Origin: Polyangiaceae bacterium
GTDB taxonomy: Bacteria > Myxococcota_A > Polyangia > Polyangiales > Polyangiaceae
Length of the DNA: 64,000 nucleotides
Assembly: GCA_020633205.1 (NCBI GenBank)
Contig: JACKEB010000021.1
Location: 124,001 to 188,000, forward strand
Direction of reading: 5' to 3'
Positions 40,908-49,858 of the stretch are shown piece after piece (within the stretch, counting starts at the first letter, position 1; every line of letters begins with the position of its first letter). The translations under genes were made by a program, and so were the position numbers. The notes beneath the pieces were generated by a model. It made no database searches, was not told the DNA's origin, and saw only the letters and a program-made list of their open reading frames with translations.

Positions 40908-43538
40908 CTATTCGACGCTGAAGGTCTTCGAGACCGTCTTGGGGCCGCCTGAGAACGCCGGGACAGTTGCCCCGCGGAAAACCCTGGCGATGCAACCGCC
41001 CACGGTCGTCCCCGCGAAAGCGCCGGTGATGACCGCAGACGTCACGCGCCCACTTGGGGCAAACGTTACGATAGCTCGGCCCTGACCCGTCGGGCCATCC
41101 GCCTTCTTGCAGCTCGAGGCGGAGCCCGCAGCCGAGGCCAACGCGTTGCGCGCGGCCACCTCGTCAAAGGGCGCGCCCGCGGTGTCCGGCTTCTCTTCGG
41201 CTTTCTCGTCGGGTTTTTCCTCGGTCTTCTCGTTGGCCTTTTCGTCGGTCTTCTCGTCGGGTTTTTCCTCGGTCTTCTCGTTGGCCTTTTCGTCGGTCTT
41301 CTCGTCCGGCTTGGTCTGCAGCTTCTGAGCCGTCCCCGCCGCGGGCGGCGGCGAATCGGTCGGCGCCGCGCTGGCGGAATCGCTTGCCGAGTCGCTCGGA
41401 GGGGCCGTATCCGCGGGCTCGGCGGTCGGGGTGGGCTCGTTGGTGGGCTGACCTGCGGGTGCCAAGCTCCCAGTATTCGCCGGCGCGGAAGTGGAAACTG
41501 GCTTGGCGAAAGGGCCGAGGCCCTGGGTGTACGCGTAGGCCGCGCCGCCGCCGAGCAATAGCAGAAGCAGCAAAAGGGCGACCCACAGACCGCCACCCGA
41601 CTTCTTTGGCGGGCTGAAGTCGGAGACCGGTCCAGCGCTCACCGGCGGAGACAGCATGGGATCCGGCCCGTCGAGGGGGGCGGTCAGTTCGGGACCCGAG
41701 GAAAGCCCGGGACTCGCTGAGAGATCGGGTGAACTCAGACCACCGCTCAGGTCTGGAGAGCTGCCGAGTCCAGGCGCCGCGCCGAGGTCGGGGGAGCTTG
41801 AGCTGCCGAGATCCGGTGAACTCGCGGAGATCCCCACGGCAACGTCCTCGGAGAGCCCCGCGTCGCCGGCTTCGATTCCCGGGTTCGACAGATGTGCCGG
41901 CCGCGGCGGGGGCGGCGGAGCCATCCCCAGCAGGGTTGACTTCATCTTCGCGGGTTTCGGTTTCGGCTGGCCGGCGTTCGGGCCGATGGCATCGAGGGAG
42001 AACAAGACCGACGTCTCGTTTCGTTCGCCGGTCTTCGACTCGTCTCCCGCGTCGTCCCTCGGCTTCGAGGTGTCTCCTCCAAGGAGATCGTCGACGCCGT
42101 CGACTTCCACGCTGACCGGCATCCCAGACTCCGGAGCCAACGCGTCCGGACCTACAGCATCCGAAGCCCCAGAGTCCGCCGCGACGCTGACCGGGTCCTG
42201 CTCTGCCACAGGTGCGGAGGCTGTCACCCGTGGGGCCCCCGGACTGGCAGGGGAGGGGACTGGTGAGGCGACGGGGCTCGGCACGGGTGAGACGCTGGGC
42301 GCGGGCGTGGGAGACGCGGAGGGGCCCGGGACCGGTGCCGTGGGGATCTTGGGTTCAACGGGCGGTGGTGCGTAGGGCGTGCCAACGGCTGGCGCCGGAG
42401 GTGGTACGGTCTTCAGCCCTTCCTTGAGACGTGCTTCCGCGCGGATTTGTTCGAGCAGCGGAGACTCGCCCTGAATCGTCAGGTCTTCATCATCGTCCTG
42501 CTGCTTCGCAGCAATCAGATCTCGAGTCTCCTCGAGCAACTGCCGGCTTTGTGGGGCGGCCATGGCCACCGTGACGTCGTCGAAAGCGAGGTCCATTCCT
42601 GGAGCCGCCATGGGCTTCCAGTCGCCGGGCTCCTTCCATACCCCTTGAGTCTCACCAGGCTTCGGCGTCGGGGCCACCACCGGCTTCTTGTCCATCGGGG
42701 ATGGGCCCACTCGCGTGGCATCATCGAACGCCATGGGGTTTTCCCCCTTGGGGCGCTGCCCGGCTTTCCGCAAAGCCGCTGCGATGCCTGGGACCTCGAA
42801 GGGGGTGAGCCAGTCGTCCATCCCTTCCTTCCAGATGAACGTCTCCTCGTCGATGTTTCCCTGCGCAAACGCCTGAACGACCTCGTCGGTGTTCATTTCG
42901 TAGTGGTCTTCGTCGGTCACCGCCACGGTCCACTCGCGCTCCCCCTCAGCCGCGCTCGAGGCGGTGGGTCCCGCGTCCCGCGGGGCGGGTGCGGCGCCGA
43001 ATGCGGGACTCAGGCCTCCCATCAAGGTTTGCTTGACGGCCGCCTTGGAGGCGATGGGGGTTGCGGGGCGCGGAGCGGTGACGCCGCCCAGCATGGTGCG
43101 TTGGGCCGGCTTCGGTCCGAGTCCAGTCAGGGGCTTCGGCGCCGCTGGGCTTGGTCCGCTGGGGGCGCTCAGGCCGCCGAGCATCGTCGACTTCGCCGTC
43201 GGCGGCTTGCTGACCGCGGTGGCGATGGCCGTGGGTGGCGTTTCCGGGCGAATCGGTTTCGCACTTGCTGCCGGCTTGGGCGCGTCCGCGGGCTTGACCG
43301 ACTCGGCCTTGGGTTTGGCGGCGGCCGCCTGTGGCTTCGCGGGCTCGATCTTGGCAGCAGGCTTCGCGGCTGCTTTCGCTGGCGAGGGTTTCTCTGCGGA
43401 TTTGTCTCCAGCTAAAGCCCGTCCGTCGACCACGATCGGAGCACCGCACCGCTTGCAGGTGATACGGACCTTGCGGCCTTTGACCTTGGAGTCGGGCACC
43501 GCGTACTTGGCAGAGCACTTTTCGCAGGCAACGTTCAT
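40908..43538 (-). CDS. GltJ/AgmX-like zinc-ribbon, GYF, TonB-like protein
   Basis: 876 residues. An MJ0042-type zinc ribbon opens it (Cys5, Cys8, Cys28, Cys31). A disordered Ala/Lys/Pro region follows, then a GYF-2 domain (about 200-256, WTVAVTDEDHYEMNTDE, FIWKEGMDDWLTPFEV), a long Pro/Ser region, a membrane helix at about 646-672, a periplasmic linker of EKTDEKANEKTEEKPD repeats, and a C-terminal domain (about 770-876) with RAIVTFAPSGRVTSAVI, GGCIARVFRGATVP and SFSVE-like ending, the AgmX/PglI-type TonB-like fold. In Myxococcus xanthus GltJ this layout links MglA in the cytoplasm to the gliding machine in the envelope. Gliding is inferred; other myxobacterial AgmX paralogues have unknown roles. 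Confidence 0.8.
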   Translation of the reverse strand: MNVACEKCSAKYAVPDSKVKGRKVRITCKRCGAPIVVDGRALAGDKSAEKPSPAKAAAKPAAKIEPAKPQAAAAKPKAESVKPADAPKPAASAKPIRPETPPTAIATAVSKPPTAKSTMLGGLSAPSGPSPAAPKPLTGLGPKPAQRTMLGGVTAPRPATPIASKAAVKQTLMGGLSPAFGAAPAPRDAGPTASSAAEGEREWTVAVTDEDHYEMNTDEVVQAFAQGNIDEETFIWKEGMDDWLTPFEVPGIAAALRKAGQRPKGENPMAFDDATRVGPSPMDKKPVVAPTPKPGETQGVWKEPGDWKPMAAPGMDLAFDDVTVAMAAPQSRQLLEETRDLIAAKQQDDDEDLTIQGESPLLEQIRAEARLKEGLKTVPPPAPAVGTPYAPPPVEPKIPTAPVPGPSASPTPAPSVSPVPSPVASPVPSPASPGAPRVTASAPVAEQDPVSVAADSGASDAVGPDALAPESGMPVSVEVDGVDDLLGGDTSKPRDDAGDESKTGERNETSVLFSLDAIGPNAGQPKPKPAKMKSTLLGMAPPPPPRPAHLSNPGIEAGDAGLSEDVAVGISASSPDLGSSSSPDLGAAPGLGSSPDLSGGLSSPDLSASPGLSSGPELTAPLDGPDPMLSPPVSAGPVSDFSPPKKSGGGLWVALLLLLLLLGGGAAYAYTQGLGPFAKPVSTSAPANTGSLAPAGQPTNEPTPTAEPADTAPPSDSASDSASAAPTDSPPPAAGTAQKLQTKPDEKTDEKANEKTEEKPDEKTDEKANEKTEEKPDEKAEEKPDTAGAPFDEVAARNALASAAGSASSCKKADGPTGQGRAIVTFAPSGRVTSAVITGAFAGTTVGGCIARVFRGATVPAFSGGPKTVSKTFSVE
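41208..41303 (-). repeat. 48-bp tandem repeat in the GltJ-like gene
   Basis: Two exact 48-bp copies plus a partial copy encode the 16-residue unit EKTDEKANEKTEEKPD in the periplasmic linker. This is a candidate for length variation. Confidence 0.9.
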
Positions 43539-44392
43539 CGTTCGCTGGGGAGTTTGGGCAGGGGAGCGGTGGGTGGGATTGAGGAGTTCTCGAGAGGCCT
43601 TGGAGTTCGCCTTGCGCGAGGAGGCTCGGGGTAGCTGGACCCGGGACCCCTAAACGACACTGTACAGGTGCTTGCCGCTTTTGGTCGCGTAATCCGCAGT
43701 GCTTTCTGTGGAGGAAAGCTGGGTTTCGGCCGCAAAGTCAGGGCGGCTGCAAGTCGAGCGCGAGGCGGACGGCCGCCTGGTATTGGCGCGAGCTCATGGG
43801 GAGGCGCGGCGCTGTGCGTCGGTAGGCGGACGAGGAGACGGAATCCAGCGCAATACTCTGAATCTACTACACTCCCGCCTACTACCGCCCGGGGATTGCC
43901 GCCAATGCGCCCGATGCAGGGACGGGGGGTTGCGCCAGCCTGCGCCATACACCGACACTGCGAGTCCTACCTCGGCCTTGGGGTCCGCAGTCGGCGGTCC
44001 TTGTTTGCCTGGGCGGCGTCGCTTGCCAGCGTGGCGTTTGCCTCTCACTCCAGGTCCGCGACAGCACGCAGTTCGAGCTGTCGCTGTGGAGCGCCTAAAG
44101 GCGCTTGGGCGCACGACCCGGAGTGTCCTCGCGAGCGCTTGGGGGGCGCGCAATGTGAGGGCACGGACCGTGCACAGCTCCCTGGCGATTTCCGTTGCCG
44201 GAAGTTTCGCTCACGGCGCCTTGCTGCGCTTCGCATTCGAAACCGGATCCACTACTCACAGCCACCCCGCTCGGCGGCGACTGCGACAGAGCCGCCGAAA
44301 AACTGCGCAAACGCTGCGGAGGTAGGCGAGCCGTGATTGAAACAATTCGCACCCCCCAAGAACCCCGCCTTGACTAGAGTGCCCCTGCTCCA
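43539..44392. other. 854-nt intergenic region, no gene seen
   Basis: It separates the divergent GltJ-like and HTTM genes and should hold both promoters. Frames open here on both strands are Arg/Ser/Cys-rich with no domain or sensible start. I saw no tRNA, terminator or clear palindrome. Near the HTTM start an AT-rich GATTGAAACAATTC (44335-44348) and CTTGACTAGAG (44371-44381) are possible promoter parts. Confidence 0.45.
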
Positions 44393-46633
44393 ATGACAGA
44401 CTCGACCGATCGAGACTCCGATCCCCCTAGCGAAGACCGCGATTCAGACGCCGGGGAAAGTGTTGCTTCAGCAAGCTCCGGCCTCGCGTCAGGGGAACGC
44501 GCCTCCGAACCCGACGCGGACACGGGTGGAGCCGCTCCTGTCCGCCGCAAGAAGCGCCGGAAGAAGCGGCGCAAGGCCGACGTCGACGTGCCCGACACTG
44601 GCGAAGCGGACGACGCCCAGGAGACTGAGGATACTCCCGAAGAGACCCAGTCTAGCGAGCACGTGGAGGCAGCAACGGAGGGCAAGCCGGCCAAGGCGTC
44701 CGGGCCGGGCTGGTTCGCCGAGCACTACCTCAAAGCCGATCCTCGCTGGCTGGGTGTGTTCCGCATCGTGCTGGGTGTGATCCTCAGCGTCGACCTACTG
44801 CGGCGTTGGGCGAACGCGGACGCCTTCTACACGAACGACGGTATCTACCCGAATCACTACTCGCTGTTCGCCCCGATGGGGCGTCATGTCTTCTCTCTCT
44901 ACCACGCGTTCAGCACGTACGGTGAGGTCAGCGTCGCGTTCGGGATCACGCTGATTGTCTTCGTGTGCTTCCTCCTGGGGTACCGCACGAAGCTCTTCCA
45001 CATCCTTTCCGCGATTTGCATCACCAGCTTGAATGCAAGAAACCTGTTCGTCGAGAACGGTGGGACCGTGGTGGTCAACATCATCACGATCTGGACGCTG
45101 TTTTTGCCGCTCGGAAATCGTCTCTCGCTGGACGCTGTCCGCAAGTCGATGAAGCGCTTCAAGGAGCGCAATGCCGAGGAGCTCAACGACCGCAGCGCGG
45201 ATGAAAGCGTGAATCTGCCGGTGTATCGCCTGGCGTTCTTCGCCCTGATTCTGCAGTGGAGTGTGATCTACTTCTTCAACACCGTGCACAAGAGCGGGCA
45301 CGGCTGGCAAGACGGCTCGGCGCTGCACTGGTTCGTCTACCAGGACCGCATCATCACGGATTTCGGGGTTTGGGTGAGGAACAACGTGCCTTTCGGCGTG
45401 TTGCGTGTGCTGACCTACACCACACTGGTGGTGGAAGGCACGCTCGCGGGGATCCTGCTCATCCCCTTTGGCCAGAAGTGGTTCCGCCGTCTGGCATTCC
45501 TGCTGGCTTTCGGCCTGCACGGCAACATCGCGGCGATGTCTCGCTTGGGACCGTTCTCGTACGTGATGGTGAGCTACTTCATCTTGCTCCTGGGAGCCGA
45601 GGACTGGGCAGCGGTTGGACGCTACTTCGGGAAAGAGAAGCGGCGCCGAACGGTGATCTACGACGCGGATTGCGGGATCTGCTTGCTTACTTGCCGAATC
45701 CTCAAACGCCTCGACCCTTTCCAGCGCTTGACCTTCGTGGAGAACTGGGACGTCGATAAGCTCCCACAAGGCCTCGACCCAGCTGTCACCGAGCAGAGCG
45801 TGGTAGCCGTCATGCCTGACGGGAGTTACCGCACGGAAGCGAGCGCCGTTTTCGAGATCGTGCGCGCGCTCCCGCTGGGGATTGCCCTCGTGTGGTGGCT
45901 GAAGGTACCGCCGTTTTCAGCCCTTGGGAGCTGGCTCTATCGCAAGGTGGCCACGAATCGGATTGAGATTTCCGTGTGGCTTGGGCTCGGCGCCTGCGGG
46001 GTCGCGAGGCATGCGGTGCCCAACGTGCCTGAGGAGCCGAAGCCGTGGCGCGAGAGCCTGAGCCGGCTTGGCGGTGCGTTGCGCGAGGTGGGTGCGCTCT
46101 TCGTGCTGGTCATCTTGGGTAGCCAGGTGATGGTCGACAACGCGTGGATCACCAGCAAGATCCGCATCAAGCGTCCCCAGTGGGTGGAGGAAATCGTTGA
46201 TTACCCGCGGCTCTACCAGGGATGGCGGATGTTCGCGCCTGAGCCCCCGTACGACGACGGGACGGTGGTCGTCGATGCTCGCACCGTGGACGGCCGCAAG
46301 ATCGATCCGCTGACTGGCAAGGAGCCGGACTTCAATCCGGATACGCCAACCGGCTGGGGCCACAACCAGTTCTGGTGTGACTACGAGAACAAGATCCGCT
46401 TCGGAGGGAACTCGCACCACCGCAAGAACCTCGAGGACTTCCTGATGAAGTACCCCGAGCGAACCGGCAATCCAAAGGACAAGCTCGTCGCTTTCGACGT
46501 GTGGTGGATCGAGGACAAGTCACCTCCTCCCGGGCAGAAGCACGGCGTTCCGCGGCGACCTCAGAAGCTGATCTCCCACGGTTTGGTGAAAGACAGCCTG
46601 GCCACTCCTTGGCTCAAGCAGGGTAAGCCGTGA
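44393..46633 (+). CDS. HTTM-domain membrane protein with DCC (DUF393) redox domain
   Basis: 746 residues. An acidic and then Arg/Lys-rich N-terminus (RRKKRRKKRRKADVD) precedes an HTTM domain (about 110-410), the membrane fold shared with vitamin K-dependent gamma-carboxylase: LGVFRIVLGVILSVDLLRRW, YSLFAPMGRHVFSLYHAFST, WSVIYFFNTVHKSGHGW and RLGPFSYVMVSYFILL. Next comes a DCC domain with YDADCGICLLTC (CxxC near residue 423-429), a thioredoxin-like motif. A second membrane-near part ends with YPRLYQGWRMFAPEPPYDDG and a soluble tail. Enzyme activity is unknown: HTTM proteins may be carboxylases or lipid-modifying. The stop overlaps the start of its paralogue by 4 nt. Confidence 0.85.
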   Translation: MTDSTDRDSDPPSEDRDSDAGESVASASSGLASGERASEPDADTGGAAPVRRKKRRKKRRKADVDVPDTGEADDAQETEDTPEETQSSEHVEAATEGKPAKASGPGWFAEHYLKADPRWLGVFRIVLGVILSVDLLRRWANADAFYTNDGIYPNHYSLFAPMGRHVFSLYHAFSTYGEVSVAFGITLIVFVCFLLGYRTKLFHILSAICITSLNARNLFVENGGTVVVNIITIWTLFLPLGNRLSLDAVRKSMKRFKERNAEELNDRSADESVNLPVYRLAFFALILQWSVIYFFNTVHKSGHGWQDGSALHWFVYQDRIITDFGVWVRNNVPFGVLRVLTYTTLVVEGTLAGILLIPFGQKWFRRLAFLLAFGLHGNIAAMSRLGPFSYVMVSYFILLLGAEDWAAVGRYFGKEKRRRTVIYDADCGICLLTCRILKRLDPFQRLTFVENWDVDKLPQGLDPAVTEQSVVAVMPDGSYRTEASAVFEIVRALPLGIALVWWLKVPPFSALGSWLYRKVATNRIEISVWLGLGACGVARHAVPNVPEEPKPWRESLSRLGGALREVGALFVLVILGSQVMVDNAWITSKIRIKRPQWVEEIVDYPRLYQGWRMFAPEPPYDDGTVVVDARTVDGRKIDPLTGKEPDFNPDTPTGWGHNQFWCDYENKIRFGGNSHHRKNLEDFLMKYPERTGNPKDKLVAFDVWWIEDKSPPPGQKHGVPRRPQKLISHGLVKDSLATPWLKQGKP

Positions 46634-48966
46634 GCTCGCACGAAGACGACGAAAGCCTCGACCCGGAGCAGGCGCCGAACTCGGCTGACGAGGGTGAAAG
46701 CCCGACCGACGATCCTGGCGACTCCGATGAGCGTGACACGGATGAGCTCGACTCGGATGAGAGCGCCTCGGACGAGCCCGACTCGGATGAGCCCGACTCG
46801 GATGAGCTCGACTCGGATGAGAGCGACTCGGATGAGAGCGACTCAGGGCAGCACGAGGCTGCCGGGCCCTCCACCAGCAAGGCGGGGCCGGCTGATGGCG
46901 AACCACCCGACGCGGGGGTGCCGCTATGGCGCCGCTTCGGGCGTGGGCTAGCGGAGCGCTACGCCACCGTCGACCCCCGGTCGCTGGGGCTGTTCCGCTG
47001 GCTCCTTGGAGCGCTCCTGCTGATCGACTTGCTGCGTCGCTATCCCGACTTGGTCGACCACTTCACGAACGAGGGTTGGCTCCCGAACCACTTCGCCATC
47101 TTTCGCCCCATGAGCAACCACCTGTGGTCGCTCTACCATGCGTTCAGCACACCGGGCGAGGTGAAGGTGCTGTTCTGGATCCACGCGGCAATCTACTTCT
47201 GCCTGTGGATTGGCTGGCGCACGCGACTCATGCATGTGCTGTCCGCAGTGTTGCTCTGCAGCATCAGCAGTCGCAGCATCCTGATGGAAAACGGCGGCTA
47301 CGTCGTGCTCATCCTGCTCACCGTGTGGAGCATGTTCCTGCCGCTCGGTCGGCGCTTCTCGCTGGATTCCCTGCTCGATTCCTTGAGGCAACGTCGCGAA
47401 TCCAGTGTGGAGGCGTTGAACGACCGTTCGAGTCCCACGCTCGAGACGAAGCCAGTCGTCAACTTGGCTGCCACCGCGCTGCTTCTGCAGTGGGCGGTCA
47501 TCTACTACTTCAACGCGGTCCACAAAAACGGGCCACCTTGGAAAGACGGTACTGCGGTCTACTACTTCCTGCAGCAGGACCGCATGATCTCGCCCTTCGG
47601 GGGCTGGATCCGCCATCACCTTCCACTTTGGGCGATCAAGGGCATGAGCTGGAGCGCGCTAGCGATCGAGTATGCCTTGCCCGCTCTCATCCTCACACCA
47701 CTGTTCTTCCGACGCGCCCGGCTGTTGGCGTGGGCGCTGATTTTAGCGTTGCACCTGGGTATCGACTCGATGGTGCAGCTGGGACCGTTCTCCTGGGCGA
47801 TGATGGTCATGATGTCGATCTTCGTCCACGCGGACTACTGGACGAGTCTTGCCGCGCGGCAGCGGAAGAAGCGGAACCCTCGCCGTGTGCTACTCGACTC
47901 TGACAATGGGCTTGCGCTTTCTTTGGGTCGCTTGATCAAGCGTTTCGATGGCCAAGGCTTGGTGACTTTCGTCCGCTCGCCCGGCTACGCACAGGGCTTT
48001 GGCGTGCTGGAAGAAGAGCGGAGCGACTCAGCCGCCCAGAGCGGAGTCGCTGGACTCCGCTCCTTGACCCACGCATTGAGCGCTCCACGCTTCGTGTGGT
48101 TTTGCCTGTACGTACCTGGCCTGAGTCACCTGGTGGACTCCTGGCTCTCCCGAGCCATGACGAATCGTGAGGCGGTCGCCAAGCGATTGGGCGTCGCCTC
48201 ACTGCCGACTCTACCTGACGAGATCGCTCCGCCAGAGAGCGCCGCACGGCGCGCCGTCCAGCGCACTGGGTTCTGGCTGACTCAGCTCGTGGTGGCGTAC
48301 TTGATGGTGGCCGCGGTGAGCCAAGTACTCATCGAGAACCGCGCAATACCAGACCAGTTCAAGCCCAAGCACCGACCGGAGTGGCTGGAGGCCACGATCA
48401 TCTATCCGCGCATGTTTCAGGGGTGGTCGATGTTCGCGCCGCAGCCACCGAACGACGACGGTGTGATCGTCGTCGACGCCATCACTCAGGACGGTCGCCA
48501 TATCGACCCGCTCACGGGTAAGGCGCCTAGCTTCGAAATGAATCCAGAAACCGGGTACCACCTGAACCAGATTTGGTGTGACTGGATGCGGCGTATGTCT
48601 GAAGGGCGTTTCCGCGCGTATCTACCTGGGGTGAAGGACTACCTGCTCAAGTATCACGAGCGCACGGGCAACCCGAACGATCGCATCGTCGCGTTCGAGA
48701 TGTGGTCGCTGCACGAGCGCGTGCCTCCTCCCGGCGCGCCGCGCCAACCCCCGACTCGCAATCGCCTGGTCAGCCACGGAGTGCTCAAGGACCCCCTGGC
48801 TTGGCCTTGGCCGGAGCAGACCCGTACGCCTCCGAAAGCGCCGCCAATCAAGCGAGGACGCGCCATGGACAAGCCCGCGCCGATGCGCCCGCTCCCGTCA
48901 TCCCCAGCACTTCGGCCCGGCGGGCCGCTGTTTTCGAAGCCCAACGGTCCACCCAAAGCGCCCTGA
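46630..48966 (+). CDS. HTTM-domain membrane protein, paralogue with degenerate DCC domain
   Basis: 778 residues from GTG 46630, which overlaps the previous stop (GTGA). The N-terminus is a long Asp/Ser/Glu repeat. The HTTM domain matches its neighbour (LGLFRWLLGALLLIDLLRRY, NHLWSLYHAFSTPGEV, WAVIYYFNAVHKNGPPW, QLGPFSWAMMVMM). At the place of the DCC motif it has LLDSDNGLALSLGRLIKRFD: DADCGIC of the first copy has become DSDNGLA, so both Cys are gone, while the flanking sequence is kept. The tail YPRMFQGWSMFAPQPPNDDG is the same type. It is a tandem duplicate that has lost redox capacity; the pair probably forms a complex (inference). Confidence 0.85.
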   Translation: MSSHEDDESLDPEQAPNSADEGESPTDDPGDSDERDTDELDSDESASDEPDSDEPDSDELDSDESDSDESDSGQHEAAGPSTSKAGPADGEPPDAGVPLWRRFGRGLAERYATVDPRSLGLFRWLLGALLLIDLLRRYPDLVDHFTNEGWLPNHFAIFRPMSNHLWSLYHAFSTPGEVKVLFWIHAAIYFCLWIGWRTRLMHVLSAVLLCSISSRSILMENGGYVVLILLTVWSMFLPLGRRFSLDSLLDSLRQRRESSVEALNDRSSPTLETKPVVNLAATALLLQWAVIYYFNAVHKNGPPWKDGTAVYYFLQQDRMISPFGGWIRHHLPLWAIKGMSWSALAIEYALPALILTPLFFRRARLLAWALILALHLGIDSMVQLGPFSWAMMVMMSIFVHADYWTSLAARQRKKRNPRRVLLDSDNGLALSLGRLIKRFDGQGLVTFVRSPGYAQGFGVLEEERSDSAAQSGVAGLRSLTHALSAPRFVWFCLYVPGLSHLVDSWLSRAMTNREAVAKRLGVASLPTLPDEIAPPESAARRAVQRTGFWLTQLVVAYLMVAAVSQVLIENRAIPDQFKPKHRPEWLEATIIYPRMFQGWSMFAPQPPNDDGVIVVDAITQDGRHIDPLTGKAPSFEMNPETGYHLNQIWCDWMRRMSEGRFRAYLPGVKDYLLKYHERTGNPNDRIVAFEMWSLHERVPPPGAPRQPPTRNRLVSHGVLKDPLAWPWPEQTRTPPKAPPIKRGRAMDKPAPMRPLPSSPALRPGGPLFSKPNGPPKAP
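46738..46848 (+). repeat. Asp/Ser/Glu-coding 15-bp-type repeat
   Basis: GATGAGCTCGACTCG-like units repeat about seven times and encode a strongly acidic Asp-Glu-Asp-Ser stretch at the start of the second HTTM protein. The first HTTM protein has no such stretch. Confidence 0.8.
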
Positions 48967-49029
48967 GCCGCGGCGACGTCCGAACAGGATCGTTATTGAG
49001 TCGCAGGGTGTTTTTCAGCACCCCGCAAA

Positions 49030-49061
49030 TGAGGCGAGTCTGTGACTCGCCGAACAAATCA
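49030..49061. repeat. Dispersed hairpin repeat, copy 2
   Basis: TGAGGCGAGTCTGTGACTCG followed by CCGAACAAATCA. Stem GGCGAGT / ACTCGCC with loop CTGTG. Compared with copy 1 (18718-18750) one stem pair has changed from A-T to G-C on both sides. It lies in the 163-nt gap between the HTTM and PlsC genes. Confidence 0.7.
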
Positions 49062-49129
49062 CCACGCTGCCAAGGGCTGGGCATTCCGTCTGGCGCGGCT
49101 TCAAGGCTCGTGTTTCGCTTCGGGGCGGC

Positions 49130-49831
49130 ATGACCTGGAGACACATGATCCACGCTGGACTCGTGACCTGCGAAGCCGGCCTGCCCACGATTGCGGACGC
49201 CTTTCTGGGGCGCGTCGACAGATCCGTTTGCGACGCACGCATCGACCGCTGGTCCCGCAGACTGGTGGATGCCGCACGGATAAGTATCGAAGTGCGCGGC
49301 AAGCAGCACATGCTGGGCGACGAGACGTTCGTCGTGATCAGCAATCACCAGTCCCACTATGACATCCCGGTGCTGTTTCAGTGCTACGACAAGCCGATTC
49401 GCATGGTTGCGAAGCAGGAGCTGTTTCGCATTCCTGTCATGGGCAGCGCGATGCGGGCAGCGGGGTTTCCAGCGTTGGACCGCAAGCGGACGGAGCGAGC
49501 GATTGCCACGTTGAGCGCCACCACGGCGGCGTTGCGCTCAGGGATGAGCATCTGGATTGCCCCGGAGGGAACGCGAAGCCCTGACGGCTGTCTGGGAGCG
49601 TTCAAGAAGGGAGGATTCCGCATGGCCATCGACGCCGGCGTCCGGATCCTTCCGGTGACGATCGATGGCACGCGCCGCACTTTGGTGGCAAAGGGAAGGT
49701 CTGTAACGGAGGGTCAGACAGTCCGTGTGACCTTCAGCGAGCCGGTTGACACATCCGCTGTCGATCGCGAACACCTTACGCAGCTGATTCAACGAGTGCG
49801 TGCGGCCATCTCGCAGCACCTCCCCGCTTGA
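49130..49831 (+). CDS. plsC: 1-acyl-sn-glycerol-3-phosphate acyltransferase (PlsC type)
   Basis: 233 residues. Acyltransferase block I is NHQSHYDIPVLF (HX4D), block II FRIPVMGSAMRAAGFPALDR, block III IWIAPEGTRSPDG and block IV LPVTIDGT. This enzyme makes phosphatidic acid from lysophosphatidic acid at the inner membrane. The N-terminus has no strong membrane helix. ATG 49130 precedes the conserved blocks at normal distance. It lies 1-4 kb from gpsA and a PlsB-like gene on the other strand, so phospholipid synthesis genes are grouped here. Confidence 0.9.
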   Translation: MTWRHMIHAGLVTCEAGLPTIADAFLGRVDRSVCDARIDRWSRRLVDAARISIEVRGKQHMLGDETFVVISNHQSHYDIPVLFQCYDKPIRMVAKQELFRIPVMGSAMRAAGFPALDRKRTERAIATLSATTAALRSGMSIWIAPEGTRSPDGCLGAFKKGGFRMAIDAGVRILPVTIDGTRRTLVAKGRSVTEGQTVRVTFSEPVDTSAVDREHLTQLIQRVRAAISQHLPA

Positions 49832-49858
49832 CCTCCCCCCCAAAAATCCCAAGGGAAA

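Noticed and set aside
40477..40995. A 172-residue minus-strand open frame through the satellite
   Set aside because: It is made by an identical 178-bp repeat that is not a multiple of three and overlaps the GltJ-like gene's end; it has no start signal and no domain.
43668..44336. 222-codon plus-strand frame in the gap before the HTTM gene
   Set aside because: Arg/Ser/Cys-rich with no signal, domain or ribosome site; competing frames on both strands look the same.
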